Below are positions 44,473 to 54,100 of a DNA stretch of 64,000 nt, piece after piece. The stretch comes from Vibrio splendidus (lineage in GTDB: Bacteria; Pseudomonadota; Gammaproteobacteria; Enterobacterales; Vibrionaceae), in NCBI RefSeq assembly GCF_001557875.1, contig NZ_LNRF01000009.1, positions 124,001 to 188,000 of the forward strand, in the 5' to 3' direction. The notes beneath the pieces are model-generated. The model saw only the letters and a program-made list of their open reading frames with translations. It did no database searches and was not told the DNA's origin. The translations under genes were made by a program, and so were the position numbers. Every line of letters starts with the position of its first letter. Position 1 is the first letter of the stretch.

Positions 44473-45366
44473 ATGAACGAACGTCGTGCCTTGGGCTTTG
44501 GCCTTTCCGCAGTACTGCTGTGGTCAACGGTCGCTACTGCTTTTAAGCTGACCCTTGCTGAGTTTTCACCTATTCAAATGCTGACCATCGCTAGTATTGT
44601 GTCATCAATTGCGCTGATCGCAGTCTGCGCCTTTCAAGGCAAGCTTTCTCAGCTGAGTACTACGTTCCTTTCAAACCCGTGGTATTACCTACTGCTCGGT
44701 TTGGTGAACCCTCTAGCCTACTACCTGATTCTATTCAAAGCCTACGACCTGCTGCCCGCCTCTCAAGCGCAAGCTATCAACTACAGCTGGGCTATCACGC
44801 TAACCTTAATGGCAGCGGTTTTTCTGGGGCAAAAGATTCGTAAGCAAGATTGGATTGCCTGTACCTTCAGCTATGCGGGTGTAGTAGTTATTGCGACCAA
44901 AGGCGATGTGTTAGGCATGCAGTTCGACAGCCCACTCGGTGTGGCACTGGCGCTGCTTTCTACTCTACTTTGGGCGGGATATTGGATTCTCAACACCAAA
45001 AACAAGGCTGATCCTGTGGTTGGCGTACTGCTTGGTTTCTTAGTGGCATTACCATTCGCGATCGGTTTAACCCTTTACGAAGGCGAAAGCTTTAGCCAAA
45101 TTACGGCGAAGGGTTGGATGGCGGTGACTTACGTTGGTCTGTTCGAGATGGGCATTACCTTTGTATTGTGGTTATCAGCACTCAAGCTTACCAACAATAC
45201 AGCACGTATCAGCAACCTGATTTTTGCCTCGCCATTTATCTCACTGATGCTACTTTCAACCATCATTGGTGAAGAGATTCACCCAGCGACACTGTTTGGT
45301 TTGGTACTGATCATTGCTGGCTTGGTGATTCAACAGATCAAGTTTTCAAAAAACAAACCGGCGTGA
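44473..45366 (+). CDS. EamA/DMT-family membrane transporter
   Basis: A 297-residue protein with ten hydrophobic segments arranged as two EamA repeats (about 8-140 and 150-290), the drug/metabolite transporter fold. Members export amino acids, metabolites or drugs; the substrate is not evident. Start ATG is preceded by GAATGAGTTG. It diverges from rmuC and ends in a bidirectional terminator shared with the flavoprotein gene. Confidence 0.88.
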   Translation: MNERRALGFGLSAVLLWSTVATAFKLTLAEFSPIQMLTIASIVSSIALIAVCAFQGKLSQLSTTFLSNPWYYLLLGLVNPLAYYLILFKAYDLLPASQAQAINYSWAITLTLMAAVFLGQKIRKQDWIACTFSYAGVVVIATKGDVLGMQFDSPLGVALALLSTLLWAGYWILNTKNKADPVVGVLLGFLVALPFAIGLTLYEGESFSQITAKGWMAVTYVGLFEMGITFVLWLSALKLTNNTARISNLIFASPFISLMLLSTIIGEEIHPATLFGLVLIIAGLVIQQIKFSKNKPA

Positions 45367-45436
45367 ATAAGAGCCAAAAGACTCGATTGATCGCGAAAAC
45401 CATCAATTTAGTTACTTTTAACGCTAAACTAGATAC

Positions 45437-45468
45437 AAAAATGGCGAGTCGTATGACTCGCCATTTTT
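45437..45468. terminator. Bidirectional terminator
   Basis: AAAAATGGCGAGTC / GACTCGCCATTTTT stem with a GTAT loop between the EamA gene and the convergent flavoprotein gene. Confidence 0.93.
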
Positions 45469-45494
45469 ATATAATTTAAAATCTATGGGTAAAC

Positions 45495-46688
45495 TTAAAC
45501 CCACTGGCCCGCAGCAAAACCCGAGCTCCAACACCATTGGAAGTTATAACCCCCAAGCCAACCTGTTACGTCCATTACTTCACCGATGAAGTAGAGGCCA
45601 GAGACACTCTTACATTCCATGGTTTTTGAAGATAGGTGATTGGTGTCCACACCGCCTAGAGTCACTTCGGCCGTTCGATAACCTTCAGTGCCGTTTGGCG
45701 CAATTTTCCAGTTCTCTAGGTGCTCAACAATGCCACTAAGCTGCTTTTCATTGAACTGCTTAAGCGGTTTGTCTTCCAGCTCTTTACGGTCAATCAACAC
45801 TTCCACAAAACGCTTCGGCAGTGCTTTCGCCAAAGTGTTTTTCAGGCTCTGATTTGGGTGCTTCTCGCGAGAGTTAGCTAACAGTTCAGCCACATCCACT
45901 TCAGGTACTAGATTAATCGAAACCGATTGACCCGCTTTCCAGAACGAAGAAATTTGCAAAACTGAAGGACCAGATAGGCCACGGTGAGTAAACAGCAACG
46001 CTTCTTTGAACAAGGTTCCGTCTTGCGCCGTGATCTCAGCAGGAATTGCGATACCAGAAAGCTCTGCGAAAGCTTCTTTGTCTTCTTTATGCAGCGTGAA
46101 TGGTACTAGCCCCGCCGTAGTCGGCATTACAGACAAACCAAATTGCTCTGCAATCTTATAGCCAAATGGCGTTGCGCCCAGCTTAGGCATCGACAAACCA
46201 CCTGTCGCTACCACCAGTGAGTCACACTCAACTTGGTCGGTATTGAGGTGCATCTTGAAGCCAGCGTCTGTTTTTTCGATGGAGTGAACATCACAACGGT
46301 AGCGTTGTTCGACTTTCGCTTGCTTACACTCGTCAAGCAGCATACTTACGATATCTTTTGCGGTGTGGTCATTCACACAGAACAACTGGCCGTGATCGCG
46401 CTCTTCGAACTCAATACCGTACTTGCTCACCATCGAGATGAAATCCCAGTTGGTGTATTGAGATAAGGCTGATTTCACGAAGTGAGGGTTGTTACACAGG
46501 AAGTTGTTTGCTGAAACATCGTAGTTAGTGAAGTTACAACGGCCGCCACCTGAGATTAAAATTTTTCTGCCTGGCTTTTTCGCATGATCAACCACCAGCA
46601 CTCGTCGGCCACGTTTACCAGCTTCCGCAGCACACATTAAGCCTGCGGCGCCCGCACCAATTACGATTACATCAAATTTTTCACTCAT
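45495..46688 (-). CDS. NAD(P)/FAD-dependent oxidoreductase, HI0933/YhiN family
   Basis: A 397-residue flavoprotein. The N-terminal dinucleotide motif GAGAAGLMCAAEAGKRGRR, the GGGRCNFTN signature and the C-terminal GEVMDVTGWLGGYNFQWCWSSG motif (FAD-binding, split in the structure) define the HI0933 family. The reaction is not known; some relatives are linked to bile-acid or related reductions only by homology. It ends convergent to the EamA transporter. Confidence 0.93.
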   Translation of the reverse strand: MSEKFDVIVIGAGAAGLMCAAEAGKRGRRVLVVDHAKKPGRKILISGGGRCNFTNYDVSANNFLCNNPHFVKSALSQYTNWDFISMVSKYGIEFEERDHGQLFCVNDHTAKDIVSMLLDECKQAKVEQRYRCDVHSIEKTDAGFKMHLNTDQVECDSLVVATGGLSMPKLGATPFGYKIAEQFGLSVMPTTAGLVPFTLHKEDKEAFAELSGIAIPAEITAQDGTLFKEALLFTHRGLSGPSVLQISSFWKAGQSVSINLVPEVDVAELLANSREKHPNQSLKNTLAKALPKRFVEVLIDRKELEDKPLKQFNEKQLSGIVEHLENWKIAPNGTEGYRTAEVTLGGVDTNHLSSKTMECKSVSGLYFIGEVMDVTGWLGGYNFQWCWSSGFAAGQWV

Positions 46689-46748
46689 GTGGTTCTGCTT
46701 TTCTTCACTTTTGCAGCCCGAGTACGCCCTGTTCTCGAAATGCCATCA

Positions 46749-46781
46749 ATAAAAAAGGATGTGCATAAACAGCACATCCTT
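46749..46781 (-). terminator. Terminator of uspB
   Basis: Minus-strand AAGGATGTGC / GCACATCCTT stem with a 7-base loop and a T run, in the 250-base gap after uspB. Confidence 0.85.
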
Positions 46782-46938
46782 ACTAATTGCTCGCTATTTT
46801 AGCGGCAATTTTAAACTTTGCAATTGATGTTCAATTGTACAATTTGCAGACAGCAGCAAAACCACTACTTGGCTTAGCGAACCAACAACCAAAGCTTTAC
46901 ACCAAAAACTAAGTTCTACTTCACACGTACTAAATGAC

Positions 46939-47262
46939 TTAGACGATGAAAGAAGCCAGCAAGGTTACACCTAGCAGAGCGGAAGAGAGTATGAATAACT
47001 GTCTTACACGATCGCACTTCGCAGTAAACACTTCATCGTGATGATGGTGATACTCTTTGCTTTTGATGTAACTAAACAAACGAACCTGTTTGGTCATATT
47101 GCCATGAGTTGTGAAGAAACCACCTCCGTCTACTTGTTGATAAAGCAGAGGATGTGCTTCTCGCATAATATAAATGAGTGTTCTTAACGCAGTAAAATAA
47201 CGCGCCCAGTTCACACAAGTCACAACCATTAGTGCAAATAGAATAGTGTCGCCGCTGATCAT
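46939..47262 (-). CDS. uspB: Universal stress protein B
   Basis: A 107-residue protein with membrane segments at about 5-25 and 88-105 and a His-rich loop (EYHHHHDEV). UspB is a sigma-S dependent inner-membrane protein of E. coli that affects stationary-phase ethanol resistance; its mechanism is unknown. It lies between uspA-side genes and ftnA, a grouping known in vibrios and enterics (uspA and uspB adjacent). Confidence 0.95.
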   Translation of the reverse strand: MISGDTILFALMVVTCVNWARYFTALRTLIYIMREAHPLLYQQVDGGGFFTTHGNMTKQVRLFSYIKSKEYHHHHDEVFTAKCDRVRQLFILSSALLGVTLLASFIV

Positions 47263-47330
47263 CCTTTCCTCCCTACATCTTCCGAAGAAAACTCAAAAGA
47301 AAAAGATAATCAGTGTCTTTCTCATACTAC

Positions 47331-47858
47331 CTAAACGGCAGGAGCTTCCATAATTGAAGATGAACCATCTTTTGCCAATTGCGCTAAGTCTTTATCAATA
47401 AAGAACAGTGCTTTACCGTCTTCACCAACAAGCTCTAGCTTATCCAATACACCTTTAAACAACTTCTCTTCTTCATGTTGCTCTGCAACGTACCATTGCA
47501 GGAAGTTAAAGGTTGAGTAGTCTTGTGTGCTGAAAGCAACGTGAGCCAGTTTGTTGATTTTTTCAGTAATCATCTGCTCATGTTCATAGGTTTCACGGAA
47601 CACTGCGCCAAGGCTTTCAAATTCATGTTTTGGCGCTTCGATAGCACCCAGAATTGGCATAGCACCTGTTTCGCTTACGTAAGTGAAAAGACGCTGCATA
47701 TGTTCCATTTCTTCTACTGCATGTGCACGCAGAAACTCTGCTGCGCCTTCAAATCCTTTGTCTTCACACCAAGCACTCATTTGTAAGTATAGATTGGATG
47801 AGAAAAATTCTAGGTTAATTTGATCATTCAGTTGCTCAACCATAGTTTTTGACAGCAT
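47331..47858 (-). CDS. ftnA: Non-heme ferritin FtnA
   Basis: A 175-residue ferritin that stores iron as ferric mineral in a 24-mer. The ferroxidase ligands are visible as E17-type (NLEFFSSNLYLQMSAW), EEMEHM (about 50-53) and the C-terminal YVAEQHEEEKL segment. It is a single-gene unit divergent from uspA. TAATGATTATC at 47907-47917, upstream, resembles half of a Fur box, which would fit iron control, but the full palindrome is not there. Confidence 0.96.
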   Translation of the reverse strand: MLSKTMVEQLNDQINLEFFSSNLYLQMSAWCEDKGFEGAAEFLRAHAVEEMEHMQRLFTYVSETGAMPILGAIEAPKHEFESLGAVFRETYEHEQMITEKINKLAHVAFSTQDYSTFNFLQWYVAEQHEEEKLFKGVLDKLELVGEDGKALFFIDKDLAQLAKDGSSSIMEAPAV

Positions 47859-48047
47859 TTAAGACTCCTAATTACATCCTCAATTTTCTCTACTATATCA
47901 CTATTTAATGATTATCTCGCTGACCATTAGTTAACCGATATTTCGAGCAGATATTACGCAAGACAGTGGATATGAGATCACTTCAGCAAAAAAAGCCACC
48001 GCATAGTGCTAATCTTTAAACAGACAATGAATAAAGGAGGTAGCGAT

Positions 48048-48482
48048 ATGAGTTACAAACATATTTTGGTCGCAGTCGATTTATCAGAAGACAGCAAATT
48101 AATTGTGGATAAAGCGGTAGCATTGGCAAAGCCATTGGAAGCCAAAGTCTCTTTTATCCATATCGATATTAACTACGCGGAGCTCTATACCGGCCTGATA
48201 GATATCAACATGGCCGAAACCCAACACAATGCGATGGAAGCATCACGAATTCAGCTACAGAATTTTGCTGAGCACGCTCAATACCCGATCACCCATACCT
48301 TAGTGGGCAGTGGCGATTTGAGTCATGAACTGTGCGATACCATCGCTGAATACAACGTTGATTTAGTGGTCTGTGGCCACCATCAAGATTTTTGGAGCAA
48401 GCTGCTTTCTTCAACACGACAACTGATCAACGCCTCTCCGGTTGATATGCTGGTCGTGCCTCTCAGAGATTCAGAAGACTAA
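48048..48482 (+). CDS. uspA: Universal stress protein A
   Basis: A 144-residue cytoplasmic UspA-fold protein starting at the ATG 48048, with a strong AAAGGAGGTAGCG ribosome binding site upstream; an earlier in-frame ATG would add 14 residues. It begins MSYKHILVAVDLSEDS, the UspA opening, and has the GSGD and VVCGHHQ segments. UspA proteins are induced in many stresses; nucleotide binding is weak in the UspA class. It is divergent from ftnA and near uspB, as in enterics. Confidence 0.95.
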   Translation: MSYKHILVAVDLSEDSKLIVDKAVALAKPLEAKVSFIHIDINYAELYTGLIDINMAETQHNAMEASRIQLQNFAEHAQYPITHTLVGSGDLSHELCDTIAEYNVDLVVCGHHQDFWSKLLSSTRQLINASPVDMLVVPLRDSED

Positions 48483-48534
48483 TGATTTAAGGTTAGGTAA
48501 CATACAGCTCATATCTTATTAACGAAGTTTTACT

Positions 48535-49422
48535 ATGAGCTATTTAGCTGGTGTTACCCTCCTATGGGCCTTCTCCTTTAGCCTGATCGGTGTTTACCTT
48601 GCGGGTCAGGTTGATTCTTGGTTCTCTGTTCTGATGCGTGTTGCCCTTGCTGGCGTCGTATTTCTTCCTTTCCTAAAGTTTCGCGGTGTATCGCGTAAGC
48701 TGATCGCTAAATTGATGACAATTGGTGGTATCCAGCTTGGCCTGATGTACTGCTTCTACTATCAGTCTTTCTTGCTGCTATCCGTTCCTGAAGTCCTTTT
48801 GTTTACCGTTTTCACACCAATTTACGTCACGCTGATTTATGACTTTCTCAAAGGGCAATTCTCTCCGTGGTACCTAGTGACGGCAGCAATTGCGGTATTG
48901 GGCGCGGTTTTCATTAAATTCGCAGGTATCAACGAAAACTTTTTAGTTGGCTTCCTAGTCGTTCAGGGCGCAAACCTGTGCTTTGCTATCGGTCAGGTGG
49001 GCTACAAGGTGGTGATGGAGAAGGAGTCGACCGAGTTGCCTCAGCGAACCGTATTTGGTTACTTCTACTTAGGGGCACTATGTGTTGCTTCGATTGCTTT
49101 TATGCTACTGGGCAACCCAGAGAAACTGCCTACCACCACACTACAATGGGGGATCCTGATCTACCTAGGCTTAATTGCCTCGGGACTGGGCTACTTTATG
49201 TGGAATAAAGGCGCGTGCATGGTGAATGCCGGTGCGCTGGCAGTGATGAACAATGCCTTGGTTCCTGCGGGTCTGGTGGTCAATATCCTGATTTGGAACA
49301 GAGATGTCGATTTGGTTCGCTTGTCTATTGGTGGCGCAGTTATCTTATTCTCTCTGTTCGTCAATGAGACGTGGGTGAAGAAGCGCGTAGCAAGATCCGC
49401 AAGCAACGCTAAGCTAATTTGA
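48535..49422 (+). CDS. EamA/DMT-family membrane transporter
   Basis: A 295-residue ten-segment transporter with two EamA repeats (about 1-140 and 145-285). The TLLWAFSFSLIGVYLAGQVDSWFS N-terminus (shortened) and VPEVLLFTVFTPIYVTL segments are typical of the carboxylate/amino acid/amine DMT group. Substrate unknown. It follows uspA by 52 bases on the same strand and may share its transcript. Confidence 0.88.
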   Translation: MSYLAGVTLLWAFSFSLIGVYLAGQVDSWFSVLMRVALAGVVFLPFLKFRGVSRKLIAKLMTIGGIQLGLMYCFYYQSFLLLSVPEVLLFTVFTPIYVTLIYDFLKGQFSPWYLVTAAIAVLGAVFIKFAGINENFLVGFLVVQGANLCFAIGQVGYKVVMEKESTELPQRTVFGYFYLGALCVASIAFMLLGNPEKLPTTTLQWGILIYLGLIASGLGYFMWNKGACMVNAGALAVMNNALVPAGLVVNILIWNRDVDLVRLSIGGAVILFSLFVNETWVKKRVARSASNAKLI

Positions 49423-49460
49423 ATGACCAGTATGGATTAGTTCAAATAACCCCAAAAAGC

Positions 49461-49489
49461 AAAAGAGCGACCTAAGGTCGCTCTTTTTT
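49461..49489. terminator. Bidirectional terminator
   Basis: AAAGAGCGACC / GGTCGCTCTTT stem with a TAA loop between convergent genes. Confidence 0.93.
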
Positions 49490-49525
49490 AATTATCGCTC
49501 TAGCAATAAACCATTCGAATCAATT

Positions 49526-50116
49526 TCAGTGAATGTGATTATGGCTCACTACCTGAGTCTTGGTTTCAGTGAAGGCAACATCATCCAGTTGTAGGTTGAT
49601 GCGTTCAAGGTCACTTTCCAGTTTCTGGCTTTTCTTAAACAGCTTTTGCTGCTTCTTAATCATCTTCGCGAGCTTTTTGTTGTACTTCTCTTGTTTCTTA
49701 GCCGCTTTCTTCGCTTGTTTGAGTTTAGCTTTATCATCACCACTCGCCTTCGCCATCAGTTTTTTCAACTTGGCTTTTTTCTGTGCTGCTTCTTTTTTTG
49801 CAAGCTCAGGGGCAATATCAGCTGCGGCTGGATCGAACATTTGTACACTTGGCTCAATTGTCTCGTTGATTTCCGCAAGCGATAGTTCTGGTGCAGGTAG
49901 TGTTTCCGCTAGCAGGCCGCATGCGACCTTCTCTTCAACGGGTTTGTTTTGACAACCAAGAGGTGGAATTGCGGTTGGTTTGCATAGATTCGCTTGATCC
50001 GCCGAAGAACGCGCACAAGAACGACACACGAACTTAGGTTCAGTCACCAAGCTGTGAATCTCGCCCAAGTGTTCAGTGATATCTCGACGGTTTAACTTAC
50101 AAAAGCGTTTAGCCAT
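49526..50116 (-). CDS. Cys-rich/Lys-rich protein of unknown function, probable Fur regulon
   Basis: A 196-residue protein. The N-terminal third has six spaced cysteines (C6, C32, C35, C45, C55, C66; among them FCKLN, VCRSCARSS, NLCKP, GCQNK, ACGLL), which could bind a metal. The middle and end are a Lys/Ala-rich coiled-coil (about 105-175), closing with SHNHIH. No signal peptide. I do not recognise a family. The start has GGAG seven bases upstream and a strong Fur-like dyad 14-36 bases upstream. Function unknown; iron-linked expression is inferred. Confidence 0.78.
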   Translation of the reverse strand: MAKRFCKLNRRDITEHLGEIHSLVTEPKFVCRSCARSSADQANLCKPTAIPPLGCQNKPVEEKVACGLLAETLPAPELSLAEINETIEPSVQMFDPAAADIAPELAKKEAAQKKAKLKKLMAKASGDDKAKLKQAKKAAKKQEKYNKKLAKMIKKQQKLFKKSQKLESDLERINLQLDDVAFTETKTQVVSHNHIH

Positions 50117-50129
50117 GCTACAACTCCAG

Positions 50130-50152
50130 CTAAGAATAATAATGATTCTTAG
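50130..50152 (-). promoter_or_regulatory. Fur-like operator of the Cys-rich gene
   Basis: CTAAGAAT / ATTCTTAG arms (50130-50137 and 50145-50152) are a perfect 8-7-8 dyad. It contains the 15-mer AATAATAATGATTCT found at the ryhB promoter. Confidence 0.78.
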
Positions 50153-50257
50153 TTAGATATACATCCGTAGCTCAACTATCGCAAGTGTTAAATGGTAATT
50201 TATCGTATTTATGACGGGAAATTTTCTTAGCGTGTTGCTAAGTTATTGATGCTTTCA

Positions 50258-51049
50258 CTAAGTCATTGATGCTTTCACATAGACATCAAAACGGTTCTTT
50301 TTGGTTTCGATCGCCATGCTCGGTTTTTGCTCATCTAACCATGCTGCGTAATCGGGCCTTTTGACCACAACTCGCTTTGATGCCAACTTCATTGCAGGCG
50401 CTAATAGAGCATCAGCATCTAAGTCTGCACCGACCAAAGATTGGAAGACTCGCATCTCTTTTTTAACCAGAGCTGATTTCTTTTTGTTCTCTGGGTGTGG
50501 GTACATAGGATCGAGATACACCACATCAGGCTGTTCGAAGTCAGGATCGTTACTGAGCTTATCCAACGCATCGTGGCTCGAAGCGTGAATCAACTTCATA
50601 CGTTCACTTACCCAACCACCGATGTCTGGGTCTTGCTGCGCGCGTTGTAAGCCATCATCAAGCAGTGCTGCCACAACCGGGTGACGCTCGACCATTTGCA
50701 CCTTGCAGCCCAACGAAGCCAACACAAACGCATCACGTCCTAGACCAGCGGTACCATCGAGAATAGTTGGCGTTGCACCTTTGTTTAGACCTGCTGCCTT
50801 AGCAATTGCCTGACCTTTACCACCACCAAACTTACGTCTGTGGCCGACTGCACCTCCCACTAAATCAACAAAGATAGCGCCAAGCTTAGGCTCATCGACT
50901 TTACGTAGTTCAAGTCGCTCACTAGTCAGTACCAAAGCAAAATCGCTGCTTTCATCATGAGATAAGTTCCAGCGGGTCGCTAAGTCATTCAAATGATCGA
51001 TTTGGGTAGCATCTTCACAAATCAGTTGTAGTTGCAAGGTCGTCTCCAA
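50258..51049 (-). CDS. rsmJ: 16S rRNA m2G1516 methyltransferase RsmJ
   Basis: A 263-residue class I methyltransferase. The SAM site is TILDGTAGLGRDAFVLASLG and the catalytic segment is YLDPMYPHPENKK, both typical of RsmJ (YhiQ), which methylates G1516 of 16S rRNA. The acidic first strand EDATQIDHL fits. It has a normal length (E. coli 250). In E. coli it is next to prlC, and prlC is also in this window (4 kb away). Confidence 0.96.
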   Translation of the reverse strand: METTLQLQLICEDATQIDHLNDLATRWNLSHDESSDFALVLTSERLELRKVDEPKLGAIFVDLVGGAVGHRRKFGGGKGQAIAKAAGLNKGATPTILDGTAGLGRDAFVLASLGCKVQMVERHPVVAALLDDGLQRAQQDPDIGGWVSERMKLIHASSHDALDKLSNDPDFEQPDVVYLDPMYPHPENKKKSALVKKEMRVFQSLVGADLDADALLAPAMKLASKRVVVKRPDYAAWLDEQKPSMAIETKKNRFDVYVKASMT

Positions 51050-51064
51050 CAGACAGTAGTATTT

Positions 51065-51100
51065 AAAACAAAAGAGGCAACCAGTTTACCTGATTGCCTC
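51065..51100 (-). terminator. Terminator of the GGDEF/EAL gene
   Basis: Minus-strand GAGGCAATCAG / CTGGTTGCCTC stem followed by TTTTGTTTT. Confidence 0.85.
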
Positions 51101-51149
51101 AACAATACATATTAGCGGTGCAAAGTATTCATAGCTAAAGTCGGCTTAC

Positions 51150-54100
51150 CTAAACCAATGGCTCTATCTCACTTTCTTGTCTTAACTCTTCAACAAGCTC
51201 TGCAAGCGGTTTAGGTCGGCCTATAATGTAGCCCTGCGCGTAGTTCACACCAAGCTCAATCAGTTTGTCGATGATCTGGGTATTTTCAACGAACTCTGCC
51301 ACGGTGTGCTTACCCATCTGCTTGGCGAGATCATTGATCGAGCGAACCATCACATGGTCCATCTCATTGACATCAATATCACGCACAAACAAGCCATCAA
51401 TCTTCACGATATCGACCGGTAATTTCTTCAAGTAGCCAAACGACGATAGCCCTGAGCCAAAGTCATCCAGTGCAATCATGCAGCCGAGCTCTTTGATTCG
51501 AGTGAAGAATTTGATCGCCTGCTTCATGTTACTCATAGCCGCTGTTTCGGTGATCTCCAAACAAATCTTATGACACGGTATCGACGAGTTGCTTAGACTG
51601 TCTATCAAGAACTCAACAAACTCACGATTACCCATTGAGTGACCAGAAAGGTTGATTGAACACATTCCCAGATCATCAATAATTTCTGGACGCTGCTCCA
51701 ACCAACTCAAAGTTTTATTCACCACTTGGCGGTCTATCAAATGCGCGATGTTATAGCGCTCTGAAGCTGGCATGAAGATCCCCGGAGAGATGTATTCCCC
51801 TTGGATATTCTTGATGCGAACCAAAATCTCGAAGTGCATTTTATCGCTGTTTTTATTTAGGCCAAGAATACGCTGAGCAAACAACTCTAAGCGATCGTTA
51901 GCCAAAGCCTCATGCACTAGGTTTACACATTCCATCTCTAAATGACGACGACGCAGATCTTCATCATCTTGATGGTAAAGGTTGTAACGGTTACGGCCTT
52001 CTTCTTTAGCGGCATGACAAGCCGCATCCGCCTGAGCATGTACCATCTGCGGTGAAGCGGCAGTATGGTCAATCAATCGAATGCCAATAGAACAAGTCAG
52101 GTTGAGACGAATATCATCCCACAGGAATGGATTCTCGCTCATCATCGAGATAATACTGCGACACACATTCACCGCATCGCGCTCAGTACAGTCTTTGATT
52201 AATACCGCAAACTCATCACCACCCATTCGTGCCAACACAGCATTGTAAGGCAGCACATCTTCTAGTAGCTTGGCGCTAAACAAGATCGCCGCATCACCCG
52301 CTTCATGTCCTGCAGTGTCATTTAAGACCTTCAACTGATCCAAATCTAAGAACAACATCGCATGGGTTCGCATGTGACTCTCAACCTCTTTAAGCGCTTT
52401 TTGCAACTCTTGCTCAAAATGGTTACGGTTGAAAGTGTCAGTCAGCAGGTCATAGCGAGCCTGATACTCTAACTTTTCAGAAAGTTCGTGCGTTTCGGTG
52501 ATATCTTCACCCACAATCAACAGCTGATCAGACTCGACCAGCGGGCGGATATTTTCACGAATCCAGATCTTGCTGCCGTCGGCATGACGATATTCGATAT
52601 CACGACGCCACACGCCACGGATCTTATGCTGCGGTTGCAACAAGATATGACGTGGGATCATTGCATTCTCATCAACATAGAACTCTCTAGGGCGGTGCCC
52701 TAATAGCTGTTCTAGCGGGTAACCTAGTAACTGCTCCGCAAACTGGTTCACTTGCTGAATGCGATTATTGCCATCAAGCGTAATCATCATCACCGGCTGT
52801 TTGTCGTAATACAGCTTGAGATTCGCTTCACGCTGGAACAGTTTGTTTTCAGCAAGCTTGCGCGAGGTCACGTCGCGTGCTTCAAACAGGAACTGGATAT
52901 CTTCCTTTTCATTGCCCGGCATTGGCTTCAGTGAAATATCCAACACCATCGCCCCACGATCACGACACCACACTTCAGCTTCGAATCGTAAGGCCTGGCG
53001 CTCACTTTTAGTGATGAAATATTCGGTTAGCACTTCTCGTGCAGAATCTTCCCAGTGTTGATGTTGTTGTAGAGGCGTTCCCAGTTTATAGCCTTGATTA
53101 TAAAGCAGCTCATGTAGCTTGCTGTTACTCGACAACAACACACCGCCCTTATCAATAATGCCCATAAACTGCAGGCTTTGGTCGAATATCGATTCCAGTA
53201 GCAGCTGGCTTTGTCGGCTGGCACGTTCACTTTTTTTAAGGCGATTAAGGTAATACACCAAGGTCGCAATGACACACGACATAACCAAAAACAGCAAACC
53301 TACGGTGCGAATTTCATCGCGGTAGCGTACTAAAAATGACTTAGGCTTATTGAGGAAGGTCACCGAGGCTTCGTTCTCTGCGCCCAGATCCCAACGTGAG
53401 ATTTGTTGGTAATCGAGTTTGATTTCAGGCGCGCCAGCAACCACCAATGGCAATGGTGCCTTGGGGTTTTTCAGCACACTCAACAGCACACGCCCCGTGT
53501 CTCGGCCTTGTGTTTCACCACTTTGAATCACACCACCAATCGCCCCAAAACCTAGCCCTAGATCGTGCACCATGTACAGTGGCATTTGAGTCTTGATATT
53601 CAGTTGTCGCCAATCTTCATCGCTACTCACTCTACCTTGTGCATCGCGGTAGTACGCCCAAAACAGCAAGCTCTTGCCTAGGTCGGCACGTTGCGAAAAG
53701 GCCATTAACTCTTGGTAGGAATCCGGCACATAGTGCTCAACGAGGTCAGAAAAATCCGGATGGGTTTTGATGAACAGATCAATTTGAGAACGAATTGCCT
53801 CACCCGTGACTGAATGATCAGTAACAATGTAGATCTTCTTTACGGTCGCTTGAAGACGCTTGATCAGCTCGATGTTGCCAACCAGATCGATGTCTTCGGT
53901 AATGCCAGTAGCATTTAGGCCTTCAATCATTTGAGGGGAGAAATTGTTGATACCACCAAAGATGACTGGCGTATCTTTGAGATCGGGCGCGAGACGCTTC
54001 ATTAGATTTAGCGCGTTATTATCACTCACCACAACTGCAGCAAATTCTTCATGCTGTAACTTGGTGTGATAAAGCTGATACACGCGCTCTAAGTATTCAG

